A stretch of DNA of 35,908 nucleotides, from the IMG/VR virus record IMGVR_UViG_3300007734_000631, positions 1 through 35,908 of that record; one strand, given 5' to 3'. The position numbers and the translations under genes are program-made. The stretch's first letter is position 1. Each line of letters begins with the position of its first letter. Below, in pieces: positions 28,008-35,908 of the stretch. Origin of the DNA: a virus. Below the pieces are notes generated by a model, which saw only the letters and a list, made by a program, of their open reading frames with translations, made no database searches and was not told the origin of the DNA.

Positions 28008-30086
28008 ATGGCGCTCGTAATTGCAGATAGGGTCAGAGAGACCTCCACTACAACCGGTACAGGTGACATCGTTTTAGGTGGCGCAGTAGCTGGTTTTGTG
28101 TCGTTTTCTAGTGTTATGGCCAACGCAGACACTACCTACTATTGCATGGTGGGTGGCAACTCTTGGGAAGTAGGTGTGGGTACATACTCCACTACTACCA
28201 ATTCGCTATCCCGTACGGTAGTCCTTGCATCGTCCAATAGTGGGTCTCTTGTTAGCTTTGGTTCCGGTACGAAAGCCGTGTTCCTTACCCAGCCTTCAGA
28301 ACGTGCTGTTTACGTGAACGGCAACACTGTGGTTGCTGCAAACGGGGCCACTGTACCCAACTCATTGCTTGCTAACAGCAGCATCACTATCAACGGCGTG
28401 ACCATTCCTCTGGGTGGCTCTTCTACTACTGTTCCTCCGGCCTATCCGCTAGTAGGCGCTACGCTCATTGATAGCACAACTCAAGGCACAGTGGTTACGG
28501 GGAATTCGGCGTTCAAAGCTTTGAGTGTTACTCAGTCTGGGTCGGGTGATGCGCTTTTTGTTACCCAAGCTGGGTCAGGTAATGCTCTAGTAGTCGAAGA
28601 CACTTCAAGCCCTGATGGTTCTCCTTTTGTAATCACTGCAAACGGTAGTGTGGTAGCTGGGTACACCAGCACTGTTAACGCAGGTGGAGCAGTCAATCCC
28701 AAGCTTGAAGTACTGGGCACGACGGCATCCCTAAGCACGATTGCAGCAGGGCGTTGGAGCGCAGATACGAGCCCATCTAGCCTGTATGCAATCAAGTCTC
28801 GGGCGGCTGTAATTGGTGAAGCCTCCACCATTGTGCAATCCGGTGACCAGATTGGTCAGGTAGTCTTTACCGCTGACGATGGGGTTACTTTCACGCAAGC
28901 GGCGACTATCGTTGCAGAGGTTGATGGCACTCCCGGCGCATCCGATATGCCCGGACGTTTGGTGTTCAAGACTACCCCTGACGGCTCTGCTACCCCCACT
29001 ACGGCGCTCACCATCAACAATGCACAGCAGATTGGTGTAGGCCCGGCTCCTGTAGCTAGCAAGGGCACGCTTCAAATTGGCACGATAGGTTACACCGACA
29101 CCGGCATTGTGGTTGCTGCGGCTTCCAGTGTGGCGGGCTACAACCAGATAGTGTTCCAGAACACAAGCAATAACGCCGCTGCGTCTACAAACCTGAACGT
29201 CTCTAATGATGCGGCTACTGCGACTACCAACTTTGGCGAGTTTGGTATCAACTCCTCTACCTTCACTGGTACGGGTTCGTTCAGCCAAGCGGGTTACACA
29301 TACCTTGCTTCAGCGTCTACAGACTTAGTAATTGGTACGTACGCATCAAACAACATCCGTTTTGTTATCAACAGCGGAGCTACCGATGCGGTCATCATCA
29401 ACACCGCTGGTAACGTGGGGGTTGGTATCGCCCCCACTGCATACCTAACCCTCAAGGCTGGTACAGCAGCAGCTAGCACTGCACCATTGAAGTTCACAGC
29501 AGGCACTAACCAAACTACTCCAGAGGCGGGTACGTTTGAGTTTGATGGCAATGCGTTCTACTCTACCGATGACGTAACAGGTGGGCGTGGGTTTATCCCC
29601 TCTGTCCACTACTTTCGCTTGACTGCTGATGGTTCGGCAGCGGGGCCCACCATTGCTAACTACTTTGGTACAACTTCCGGTGTTAACCTTGACCCCAACA
29701 TCTTCTACGAGTTGGAAGCTAACTTGTTCTTCACCAAGACCACGGCGGGTACGGTTACGTTCACAATGACGTTTACGCAGGCCCCCGTGAACAACGAGGC
29801 TTGGTATACAGGTAGCCCTGTAGGTGGTGTTGGTACAGTAGGCGCTCCACAGACCGCAGCGATTGTGAAGTCCACAGCAACTGCGGGCGCGTTACCTGTC
29901 ACCGGCTCTTTGACCACGGCGGTGAACCACCAATACCAGCTTTGCGCTATGTTCCAGACCAACGCGACTACGGGTGGTACGCTCAACATTCAGATTACCA
30001 GCAGTGCTGGTACTGTCACCCCATTGGCGGGCAGCTACTACAAAATCACTCGCTTGCCTTCGGCTAACTCAGGTGCATTCGTCTAA
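28008..30086 (+). CDS. Tail fibre / tailspike-like protein
   Basis: A 692-residue Ser/Thr/Gly/Ala-rich beta protein. The first ~105 residues (ADRVRETSTTTGTGDIVLGG ... FLTQPSERAVYVNG) are a common virion-attachment domain of short-tailed phage fibres. The long centre holds repeats around VTQSGSGDALFVTQAGSGNAL and 'TINNAQQIGVGxAP' type shaft motifs. The C-terminal 160 residues (HYFRLTADGSAAGPTIANYFG...) form a compact receptor-side domain. AAAGGAAAG lies upstream. It would bind the cell surface; the receptor is unknown. Confidence 0.75.
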   Translation: MALVIADRVRETSTTTGTGDIVLGGAVAGFVSFSSVMANADTTYYCMVGGNSWEVGVGTYSTTTNSLSRTVVLASSNSGSLVSFGSGTKAVFLTQPSERAVYVNGNTVVAANGATVPNSLLANSSITINGVTIPLGGSSTTVPPAYPLVGATLIDSTTQGTVVTGNSAFKALSVTQSGSGDALFVTQAGSGNALVVEDTSSPDGSPFVITANGSVVAGYTSTVNAGGAVNPKLEVLGTTASLSTIAAGRWSADTSPSSLYAIKSRAAVIGEASTIVQSGDQIGQVVFTADDGVTFTQAATIVAEVDGTPGASDMPGRLVFKTTPDGSATPTTALTINNAQQIGVGPAPVASKGTLQIGTIGYTDTGIVVAAASSVAGYNQIVFQNTSNNAAASTNLNVSNDAATATTNFGEFGINSSTFTGTGSFSQAGYTYLASASTDLVIGTYASNNIRFVINSGATDAVIINTAGNVGVGIAPTAYLTLKAGTAAASTAPLKFTAGTNQTTPEAGTFEFDGNAFYSTDDVTGGRGFIPSVHYFRLTADGSAAGPTIANYFGTTSGVNLDPNIFYELEANLFFTKTTAGTVTFTMTFTQAPVNNEAWYTGSPVGGVGTVGAPQTAAIVKSTATAGALPVTGSLTTAVNHQYQLCAMFQTNATTGGTLNIQITSSAGTVTPLAGSYYKITRLPSANSGAFV

Positions 30087-30097
30087 AGGACTAGAGC

Positions 30098-30667
30098 ATG
30101 GCTACTACATCTCTCTTAGGGCTAGCCCTCCCAATAACGGGGCAGGAATCAGGCACTTGGGGCGTTACGGTAAACGACTCCATTACTGCGCTATTGGACT
30201 CCGCTATCGCAGGGTCAACTGTGCTGAACACCGACGCAGACGTAACACTGACCAGTACGGATTTAGTAGCCAACCAAGCCCGGCAAGCCATCCTTCTATG
30301 GACAGCGGGAGGTACAGTAACACGTACCATCATCGCGCCTGCCAAGTCAAAGGTCTATGTCGTTGTCAATAAGACATCCGCTACACAGTCCATCAAGTTG
30401 TGTGGACCGGGGCCAACCACGGGCATTACTGTGGGCGCGGGCAGTTCAGCCATCTGTGCTTGGAACGGTTCGGACTTTGTAAAAATCTCGGGTAGCGGCG
30501 GCGCTACAGGTGGTGGGGCCGACCAGATTTTCTATGAGAACGGGCAGACGGTGAACACCAACTACACCATCACAACCAACAACAACGCCGGTACATTCGG
30601 CCCAGTTTCAATCGCAACTGGGGTTACCGTGACCATCCCGTCTGGTTCTGTCTGGTCTATCGTCTAA
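30098..30667 (+). CDS. Fibre-associated protein
   Basis: A 189-residue protein starting MATTSLLGLALPITGQESGTW, then GVTVNDSITALLDSAIAGST, a phage fibre N-terminal pattern. The last 55 residues (IFYENGQTVNTNYTITTNNN ... IPSGSVWSIV) are a short beta-helix capping motif found at the ends of many fibre modules. The middle is beta. It may be a short fibre or the base of the fibre that follows. Confidence 0.7.
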   Translation: MATTSLLGLALPITGQESGTWGVTVNDSITALLDSAIAGSTVLNTDADVTLTSTDLVANQARQAILLWTAGGTVTRTIIAPAKSKVYVVVNKTSATQSIKLCGPGPTTGITVGAGSSAICAWNGSDFVKISGSGGATGGGADQIFYENGQTVNTNYTITTNNNAGTFGPVSIATGVTVTIPSGSVWSIV

Positions 30668-30676
30668 GGAGAACCC

Positions 30677-31714
30677 ATGAGTTCAATCGCAATCCAAGGT
30701 GATTCAAGCGGGAATGGTGTCTTCACCATCGCCTCGCCCAACAGTGCCAACAACTACACCATTACGTTGCCCACCGTTACCGGGGGGAGTTTTATCGTCA
30801 GCGATGCAAGCGGCAACGTGGGGATTGGTACTACTACGCCTGCAACAAAACTAAATGTTTATGACGCAACATCTGCAATCATTTCGGTAGATGGGGATAG
30901 CAGCGCGTCTTCTAGAGTTACAAGATATTCAGCAGACAATAACCCATCTCAGGCCATTTTGCGAAAAGCAAGAGGAACACTAGCATCGCCAGCCGCTGTG
31001 GTTGCTGCGGATACCGTTGGCGGCGTATTCATGCAAGCGTATGGGGGAACGAATTTTAGGAATATCGCCCGAGTTGATGGTCTTGTTGAAACATACACAT
31101 CTGACACTAACATTGCGGGCGCAATGCGGTTTTACACAAACGCAGGCTCTACTGACGTTACCGAACGTATGCGTATTGACTCCAGCGGTAACTTGCTGGT
31201 GGGGAAAACGGCAACCAGTATAGGCACAGCAGGGTTTGAAGCTAACGCAACTGGAATGTCTGCAACAAGCGCAGGCACAGAAGCAGCCAACTTCAACAGA
31301 AACTCGTCGGATGGAACCATTATAATTTTTAGACGGCAGTCTACTGCGGTGGGCACAATTTCAGTAACAGCATCCGCTACTGCCTACAACACATCGTCCG
31401 ACTACCGCCTCAAGGAAGACATTGTCCCCATGACAGGGGCATTGGAAAAGGTAGCTGCACTCAAGCCAGTCACCTACAAATGGAAAGTAGACGGCTCCAG
31501 CGGTGAAGGTTTCATTGCGCATGAACTGGCGGAAGTTTGCCCACAGGCAGTTACAGGTGAAAAAGACGCAATAGATGCTGACGGCAATCCGCAGTACCAA
31601 GGTATTGACGTGTCTTTCTTGGTAGCAACCCTGACCGCTGCCATTCAAGAGCAGCAAGCCCTCATCACTTCCCTGACCGCCCGTGTTGCGGCACTTGAAG
31701 GAGCAACAGCATGA
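30677..31714 (+). CDS. Tail fibre with C-terminal S74 intramolecular chaperone
   Basis: A 345-residue protein. The head region (FTIASPNSANNYTITLPTVTGG, GNVGIGTTTPATKLNV) is typical shaft sequence. The C-terminal domain starts at SSDYRLKEDI (Ser 241, Asp 242, Lys 246), the cleavage/catalytic motif of the peptidase S74 (endosialidase-type) chaperone. It continues with ALKPVTYKWK, GFIAHELAEV and a final coiled coil (AAIQEQQALITSLTARVAALEG). It trimerises the fibre and then cuts itself off. GGAG is upstream of the ATG. Confidence 0.85.
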   Translation: MSSIAIQGDSSGNGVFTIASPNSANNYTITLPTVTGGSFIVSDASGNVGIGTTTPATKLNVYDATSAIISVDGDSSASSRVTRYSADNNPSQAILRKARGTLASPAAVVAADTVGGVFMQAYGGTNFRNIARVDGLVETYTSDTNIAGAMRFYTNAGSTDVTERMRIDSSGNLLVGKTATSIGTAGFEANATGMSATSAGTEAANFNRNSSDGTIIIFRRQSTAVGTISVTASATAYNTSSDYRLKEDIVPMTGALEKVAALKPVTYKWKVDGSSGEGFIAHELAEVCPQAVTGEKDAIDADGNPQYQGIDVSFLVATLTAAIQEQQALITSLTARVAALEGATA

Positions 31715-32871
31715 CACTTGCACTATCAGGCACCAACGGGCTGCTGCAAAACTACGACTATCAGACCCCGACCACGGGGTTTAGCTACACATTCACTACG
31801 TTCAATACTTTGGTGATGAACCCTGCGGGTACTCTGGCTACCGGCACCATCACGATGCCCGCCTCGCCTGTGGATGGCATGACCATCACGTTCAGCAGCA
31901 CCAAAATCATTACTGCACTGACGGTTAACGCCAACACAGGCCAGACTATCAACAACGCAGTGACCACATTGGCTGCGGGTCAAACGGCTTCGTACATCTA
32001 TCGTGCGGCTTCTACAGCATGGTTTCCCTTTTCTGATGTGTCCGTAGCGGTTACGCCTTATGGTGGCCCACGCGCTCGGTATTACCCCACAGTGGCTACA
32101 GGGCAACGGTTCACAATCCCAACGGGGGTTACAAGCGCAAAAATTACTATTGTTGGCGGTGGTGGCGGCGGTGGTGGGGGCAGCTCATCCTGCCCTACTG
32201 CTAGTGGTGGCAATGGAGGTACTGGAGCTAGTCTTGTTCAGTGGGTAACAGGGTTAACACCGGGCAACACATTGACCGTTGCTGTTGGCGGTGGTGGCTC
32301 TAGGGGTACTTCTAGCGGTGGTGGCGGTAGTGGAGGCACAAGTAGTGTCTCGTCTGGTACGCAAACAATCACTACATTACAGTGTACAGGCGGCAGCGGT
32401 GGAAATGGTGGTGGTAGCGGTGGCGGTAACGGTAGTAATGGCACTGCAACAGGTGTATCGGTTGGTATTGCTATTACTGGCGTTGTTATTACCGGCCCGG
32501 TAGGCACGTTCTCTTGCACTGCTAGCAGCTTCCCGTTGGTGGTAGGGCAGCAGCTTTTAATTAGCGGAACATCTGGTGGTACTGGAAGTATTACTGGGTA
32601 CTCAAACCCAACTCTGTACTACATCATCGCAACTGATGGCTCCACTACGTTCACTTTATCTACTACTTACGGTGGTGGAGCTGTTGGCACTGCTGCTGGT
32701 ACACCTACTGGTTTGACGTACACCATTAACGACACCGACGGTAGAACAGGGTATTCATTTGCTGGATATGGCGCAAATATTCTCAACGGGGGTTTTGGTG
32801 GTTCAGGCGGGGCCCCTGCCAGTAGTAACGGAAATGTGGGTACACAAGGCTACGTGTTGATTGAGTATTAA
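31711..32871 (+). CDS. Glycine-rich adhesin-like fibre tip protein
   Basis: A 386-residue protein. After an N-terminal beta region (residues 1-130) come poly-glycine blocks (IVGGGGGGGGG at about 148-158, VAVGGGGSRG, SSGGGGSGGTSS, GGSGGNGGGSGGGNG at about 228-243), the style of T-even gp38-like and other polyglycine-sandwich adhesins. A 95-residue non-glycine insert (about 249-345) interrupts the array before a last glycine block at the end. It probably contacts the receptor at the fibre tip. It overlaps the S74 fibre gene by ATGA. Confidence 0.75.
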   Translation: MTLALSGTNGLLQNYDYQTPTTGFSYTFTTFNTLVMNPAGTLATGTITMPASPVDGMTITFSSTKIITALTVNANTGQTINNAVTTLAAGQTASYIYRAASTAWFPFSDVSVAVTPYGGPRARYYPTVATGQRFTIPTGVTSAKITIVGGGGGGGGGSSSCPTASGGNGGTGASLVQWVTGLTPGNTLTVAVGGGGSRGTSSGGGGSGGTSSVSSGTQTITTLQCTGGSGGNGGGSGGGNGSNGTATGVSVGIAITGVVITGPVGTFSCTASSFPLVVGQQLLISGTSGGTGSITGYSNPTLYYIIATDGSTTFTLSTTYGGGAVGTAAGTPTGLTYTINDTDGRTGYSFAGYGANILNGGFGGSGGAPASSNGNVGTQGYVLIEY

Positions 32872-32880
32872 GGAGTAGTA

Positions 32881-33105
32881 ATGAAATACGCATTGGTATG
32901 CCCAAACGAACCTGTGACTAGTGGGTATCGTATTGCTGAAGTTTTACCTACAGAAGCATGGTCTCCCGCACCGCCTACATATTGGATGGAATGCGCGGAT
33001 GATGTGAACGCAGACGACTGGTACTTTGACACAACTACAAATACCATCATGCAGACCCCTTCTAGTTTCACTTTAGCTAACCCAATCGGCCTCCAAACGC
33101 TATGA
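32881..33105 (+). CDS. Small fibre-cluster protein
   Basis: A 74-residue protein, MKYALVCPNEPVTSGYRIAEVLP, then AWSPAPPTYWMECADDVNAD, Trp-rich. Such small genes often follow fibre genes as assembly helpers. AGGAG upstream; the stop overlaps the next ATG. Confidence 0.6.
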   Translation: MKYALVCPNEPVTSGYRIAEVLPTEAWSPAPPTYWMECADDVNADDWYFDTTTNTIMQTPSSFTLANPIGLQTL

Positions 33106-33386
33106 CTGCCGTTATTGAGCCAGCGCATTCGTTTGAATACGGTGGGGCTTCGTTCCTTGTCTACCATGCTAATACGGGCGAAGGGTTGCCACGCCATGAA
33201 CACACGTTCAAACACGCTACTATGTGTAATGCTGGAAGCTGTGTCATCCGTAAAGAGGGGCTTGAAAAGGTGATTGACAAGCATACCCAGCCCATCGACC
33301 TTACAGCCAACGAGTGGCATGAAATTGAAGCACTAGAAGACGGTACTGTCTTTGTAAATATTTTTGCGAATGGGGAACAAGTATGA
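33102..33386 (+). CDS. Cupin-like protein in the fibre cluster
   Basis: A 94-residue single-domain protein with GEGLPRHEHTFKHATMCNAGS, CVIRKEG, and EWHEIEALEDGTVFVNIF. That is a cupin-type small beta-barrel: the H-x-H...H of motif 1 and a later WHEIEA strand with His. A metal site is possible. In a fibre cluster it might modify or bind sugars, or be a fibre tip accessory. It overlaps both neighbours by ATGA, so it is part of the fibre unit. Confidence 0.6.
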   Translation: MTAVIEPAHSFEYGGASFLVYHANTGEGLPRHEHTFKHATMCNAGSCVIRKEGLEKVIDKHTQPIDLTANEWHEIEALEDGTVFVNIFANGEQV

Positions 33387-33877
33387 CGACGATTATCTCT
33401 GGAACATCTGGGGTCACATTCCCCGCCGGTGGCGTTGGCAACCCTGCCGGTGCTGTTGTCGGTACGACTGACACCCAAACGCTGACAAATAAGACGTTGA
33501 CTAGCGCAACTCTGACAACTCCGAGTATTAACTCGGCGCAATTTGCTACGGTGTCTGGTACAGCGCCTCTTTACGGATGCAGAGCATGGTGTCTTTTTAA
33601 CGGGACGCTTACAGGGACTAACGCGCCTACTGCTGGCGGCAATGTTACAAGCATAACTCGCAACTCCACTGGTAATTACACAATAAACTTTACGACGGCG
33701 ATGCCCGATACAAACTACGCAACCGTTTGGACGGGTAATGGGTCAGGTACTTCAGGTTCTGCTTATGCTGTAACTGCCGGTGGTCAAACTGTTTCGTCTG
33801 TAAGTATTTCGTCAAGGGCAGTTAGCACTGGCAATGCTGTTGATGAAACCCAATGTAACCTTGCAATCTTCCGGTAG
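33383..33877 (+). CDS. Short tail-fibre protein
   Basis: A 164-residue protein whose first part (TTIISGTSGVTFPAGGVGNP, TDTQTLTNKTLTSATLTTPSI) is fibre-shaft sequence. The end RAWCLFNGTLTGTNAPTAGG ... NYTINFTTAMPDTNYATVW is a compact C-terminal domain found on many phage fibres. A receptor-binding or decoration role fits. Confidence 0.72.
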   Translation: MTTIISGTSGVTFPAGGVGNPAGAVVGTTDTQTLTNKTLTSATLTTPSINSAQFATVSGTAPLYGCRAWCLFNGTLTGTNAPTAGGNVTSITRNSTGNYTINFTTAMPDTNYATVWTGNGSGTSGSAYAVTAGGQTVSSVSISSRAVSTGNAVDETQCNLAIFR

Positions 33878-33896
33878 TTTGCGCAAGTAACTCAAA

Positions 33897-34367
33897 ATGA
33901 TAGACCCTTTCACCGCATTTGCAGCCGCTCAGGCAGCGGTAAAGGGTATCCAAGCCGCCATTAAGCTCGGCAAGGATGTACAGGGCATTGCGTCTGACTT
34001 GGGCAAGTTCTTTGAAGCCAAGGACGTTGTCCAACAGGCCGCAAACAACCCCAAGAAGTTCAAGTCAGATACCGCGCAGGCGCTAGAGACGGTGATGCAG
34101 GCCAAGCAGCTTGCCGAGGCCGAGACTGAGTTGAAGAACATGCTCATCTGGTCGGGCAATGCAGATGTGTGGGAAGGCGTATTGCTGGAGCGCAACAACA
34201 TCATCCAGAAGCGCAAGAAGGCAGAGATGGAAGCGGCGCTAGCCAAAGCCAAGAAACGCCAACAGATAATGGAAGCGCTCAGTATGGCTTTCTGGATTTC
34301 AGTATTTTTATCGGCCATCGGACTGAGTTACTTTTTCACAACCTTGTTTCTGGAGAGACGCGCATGA
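33897..34367 (+). CDS. Lysis-cassette membrane protein (possible spanin or pre-holin)
   Basis: A 156-residue protein: an Ala-rich N-terminal helix, a long charged coiled coil (about 85-125), and one C-terminal transmembrane helix (MAFWISVFLSAIGLSYFFTTLF, about 128-150). It directly precedes the holin and the endolysin, with which it overlaps, so it is probably part of the lysis cassette. The orientation (C-terminal anchor) is not that of a classical inner-membrane spanin. Confidence 0.65.
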   Translation: MIDPFTAFAAAQAAVKGIQAAIKLGKDVQGIASDLGKFFEAKDVVQQAANNPKKFKSDTAQALETVMQAKQLAEAETELKNMLIWSGNADVWEGVLLERNNIIQKRKKAEMEAALAKAKKRQQIMEALSMAFWISVFLSAIGLSYFFTTLFLERRA

Positions 34368-34876
34368 TTCCAATCCTAGGTGCATTGCTAGGCACGCTGG
34401 CAGAAAACGGCTTGGGGCTGCTGTCTAGCGCCATCCAAGCCAAGGGCAAAGAAGTAGTCGAGAACACGTTGGGCGTGAAGATTCCCGATGCTCCCACCCC
34501 TGAAGATGTTGCCAAGCTGCGGCAACTCCAATACGACCATGAAGAGCGCCTGATTGAGTTGGGCATTGAGAAGGCCAAGATGGAGTTGGCTGAGATGGAA
34601 CTGTACGCCAAGGCCGCTCAGAGCGATGCTGACAACGTCACAGACCGGTGGAAGTCAGACATGTCATCGGACTCTTGGTTATCCAAGAATATCCGCCCCA
34701 TGAGCTTGATTGCCATTTTTGTGGGCTACTTCTTGTTCACCATGATGTCGGCTTTTGGGTACAGCCCTCAAGAGAGTTTCGTAAGCCTCTTGGGTACATG
34801 GGGCCAGATTGTGTTCTTGGCTTACTTTGGCGGCAGGACGGTAGAGAAGCTGGCTGAAATTAGGAGTTCAAAATGA
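34364..34876 (+). CDS. Holin (3-TM GTA-type superfamily)
   Basis: A 170-residue protein starting MIPILGALLGTLAENGLG with a hydrophobic N terminus, an amphipathic charged middle (EDVAKLRQLQYDHEERLIELGIEKAKMELAEMELY) and two transmembrane helices near 118-140 and 146-162 (PMSLIAIFVGYFLFTMMSAFG, LLGTWGQIVFLAYFGGRT). That is the layout of the three-TM phage holin family (PF11351 type). GGAG is upstream; ATGA overlaps on both sides join it to the endolysin. Confidence 0.8.
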   Translation: MIPILGALLGTLAENGLGLLSSAIQAKGKEVVENTLGVKIPDAPTPEDVAKLRQLQYDHEERLIELGIEKAKMELAEMELYAKAAQSDADNVTDRWKSDMSSDSWLSKNIRPMSLIAIFVGYFLFTMMSAFGYSPQESFVSLLGTWGQIVFLAYFGGRTVEKLAEIRSSK

Positions 34877-35244
34877 GTCTCAACGTCGAACAAGCAGCGT
34901 TTCTGCTGGACTTCTGCAAGCTGGTGCAGTACGCCACCGACCAAGGTTTCATGGTCACAGGCGGGGAACTCGCCCGCACACCCGAGCAGCAGGCCATCTA
35001 CTTCAAGACGGGCCGCAGCAAGACCATGAACTCCATCCACCTGAAGCGATGCGCCATTGACCTGAACTTCTTCCGTGATGGCAAAATCATCTGGGACAAG
35101 ACTCCACTAGTGCCAATTGGGGCATACTGGGAGAGCCTGAACAAAGCTAACTCATGGGGCGGCAATGGAGTAAAGATAGTGGATGCGCCACACTTCTCCA
35201 GAGGCCCAGATGGAAAACCAGAATTCAGACGAGTCACTGATTGA
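34873..35244 (+). CDS. Endolysin, M15 D-Ala-D-Ala/L-Ala-D-Glu peptidase
   Basis: A 123-residue peptidase of the M15 (VanY-like) group. The zinc ligands are visible in SIHLKRCAIDLNFF (His 56, Asp 63) and DAPHFS (His 107). The substrate-strap motif GGELARTPEQQ precedes them. Family length is normal and no signal peptide is present, so release depends on the adjacent holin. It cuts peptide links in peptidoglycan. Confidence 0.88.
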   Translation: MSLNVEQAAFLLDFCKLVQYATDQGFMVTGGELARTPEQQAIYFKTGRSKTMNSIHLKRCAIDLNFFRDGKIIWDKTPLVPIGAYWESLNKANSWGGNGVKIVDAPHFSRGPDGKPEFRRVTD

Positions 35245-35259
35245 GCGGAACGTGTAAAC

Positions 35260-35908
35260 ATGCCACTACAGAAAGTCATTCTCAAGCCCGGTGTAAACAG
35301 GGAGAACACCCGCTACACCAACGAGGGCGGTTGGTACGAGTCCGAGAAGATTCGGTTCCGCCAAGGTACGCCTGAAAAACTAGGCGGGTGGGCGCGTATC
35401 TCAGCAGCTACGTTTCTTGGAGTGTGCCGGTCATTGTGGAATTGGGTGACGCTGGGGGCGCAAAACCTACTTGGTGTGGGTACTAACCTAAAGTTCTACA
35501 TTGAAAATGGTGGCATCTATTACGACATTACCCCTATTCGTGAAGAAGTCACGTTGACCAACCCGTTTACAACAAACGGCACTAGGACTGTCACGGTCAC
35601 CCATACAAGCGGTGGTTTTGCCAACAACGCGTTTGTGACGTTCTACGGCGGCACGGCTGTTGGCGGGCAAACTATCACTGGCGAGTACCAACTAACCTAC
35701 GTAGACCAAGACACGTACACAATCACTATCGCTACTGCGGCTACTACAGCTACCGGTGGTGGGACAGTCTATGCTGTCTATCAAATAAATCCCGGCCCTG
35801 AGTACGCAGTTCCGTTGACTGGGTGGGGCGCTGGCGGTTGGGGACTTGGTACTTGGGGTAACGGCGTTACCTCTAACGATGCGCTGCGTATCTGGAACCA
35901 AACTAATT
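35260..35908 (+). CDS. Tail nozzle / DNA stabilisation protein, partial
   Basis: The first 216 residues; runs off the right edge. MPLQKVILKPGVNRENTRYT, then GGWYESEKIRFRQGTPEKLGGW, is a frequent opening of large short-tailed phage nozzle or P22 gp10-like stabilisation proteins. The later part is beta-rich with a Ser/Thr tail module. It would seal the packaged DNA below the adaptor. Confidence 0.7.
   Translation, partial: MPLQKVILKPGVNRENTRYTNEGGWYESEKIRFRQGTPEKLGGWARISAATFLGVCRSLWNWVTLGAQNLLGVGTNLKFYIENGGIYYDITPIREEVTLTNPFTTNGTRTVTVTHTSGGFANNAFVTFYGGTAVGGQTITGEYQLTYVDQDTYTITIATAATTATGGGTVYAVYQINPGPEYAVPLTGWGAGGWGLGTWGNGVTSNDALRIWNQTN

Noticed and set aside
1-35908. Integrated prophage
   Set aside because: No integrase, attachment site or bacterial flanking gene is present. 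The window may still belong to a temperate phage, but nothing shows it.

Overview
The window is a piece of a tailed bacteriophage genome (Caudoviricetes). It holds two oppositely transcribed blocks that diverge near 10.3-10.8 kb. No tRNA, rRNA, CRISPR array, insertion sequence, integrase or bacterial housekeeping gene was seen. The rightward block has a recognisable terminase, a long glutamine-rich portal, a scaffold, an HK97-fold type major capsid protein, adaptor-like connectors, fibres, a lysis cassette and the start of a nozzle/stabilisation-like protein. No tape measure or tail tube gene is visible, so a short-tailed (podovirus-like) virion is most likely. Shine-Dalgarno sites of AAGGAG/GAGGAG type and a textbook sigma-70 promoter imply a Gram-negative-like host. 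The style of the small proteins resembles uncultured aquatic phages, which is an impression and not a database result.

Leftward block (1-10,324, minus strand). From right to left it holds: an unidentified 177-residue protein with a strong terminator; a ~1.7 kb gene-poor control region; six small genes joined by stop/start overlaps (8,010-6,814), one with a C4 zinc finger; and a consensus promoter at 6,709-6,736. Next come three larger genes that look like one module: a DUF3150-like protein, a MoxR-type AAA+ ATPase, and a protein with an HExxH metallopeptidase-like domain plus a VWA domain. A 292-residue unknown and about ten small overlapping genes follow, including an HTH_39-like protein, a DpnD/PcfM-like protein and two cysteine-rich proteins. 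Replication genes are not in the window and may lie further left.

The most striking feature is a dispersed palindrome, TTCATAC-N-GTATGAA, present 14 times between 710 and 10,463 and not seen in the 25 kb of virion genes. It precedes each gene of the three-gene module, sits inside two genes in different reading frames, clusters in the control region, and at two places is flanked by arrays of half-sites. It looks like a phage-wide operator or organising site.

Rightward block (10,826-35,908, plus strand). The order is: terminase small and large subunits, an HETEH metallopeptidase-like protein, portal, a small protein, a GroES-like protein, scaffold, two head proteins and the major capsid protein. 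Terminators follow the capsid gene and the next gene. Then come small structural proteins, a run of small basic or Gly-rich proteins sharing a C-terminal signature, connector/adaptor proteins, a fibre array (including an S74 chaperone-tipped fibre, a glycine-rich adhesin-like protein and a cupin-like protein), and lysis genes (membrane protein, holin, M15 peptidase). The start of a nozzle/stabilisation-like protein runs off the right edge.
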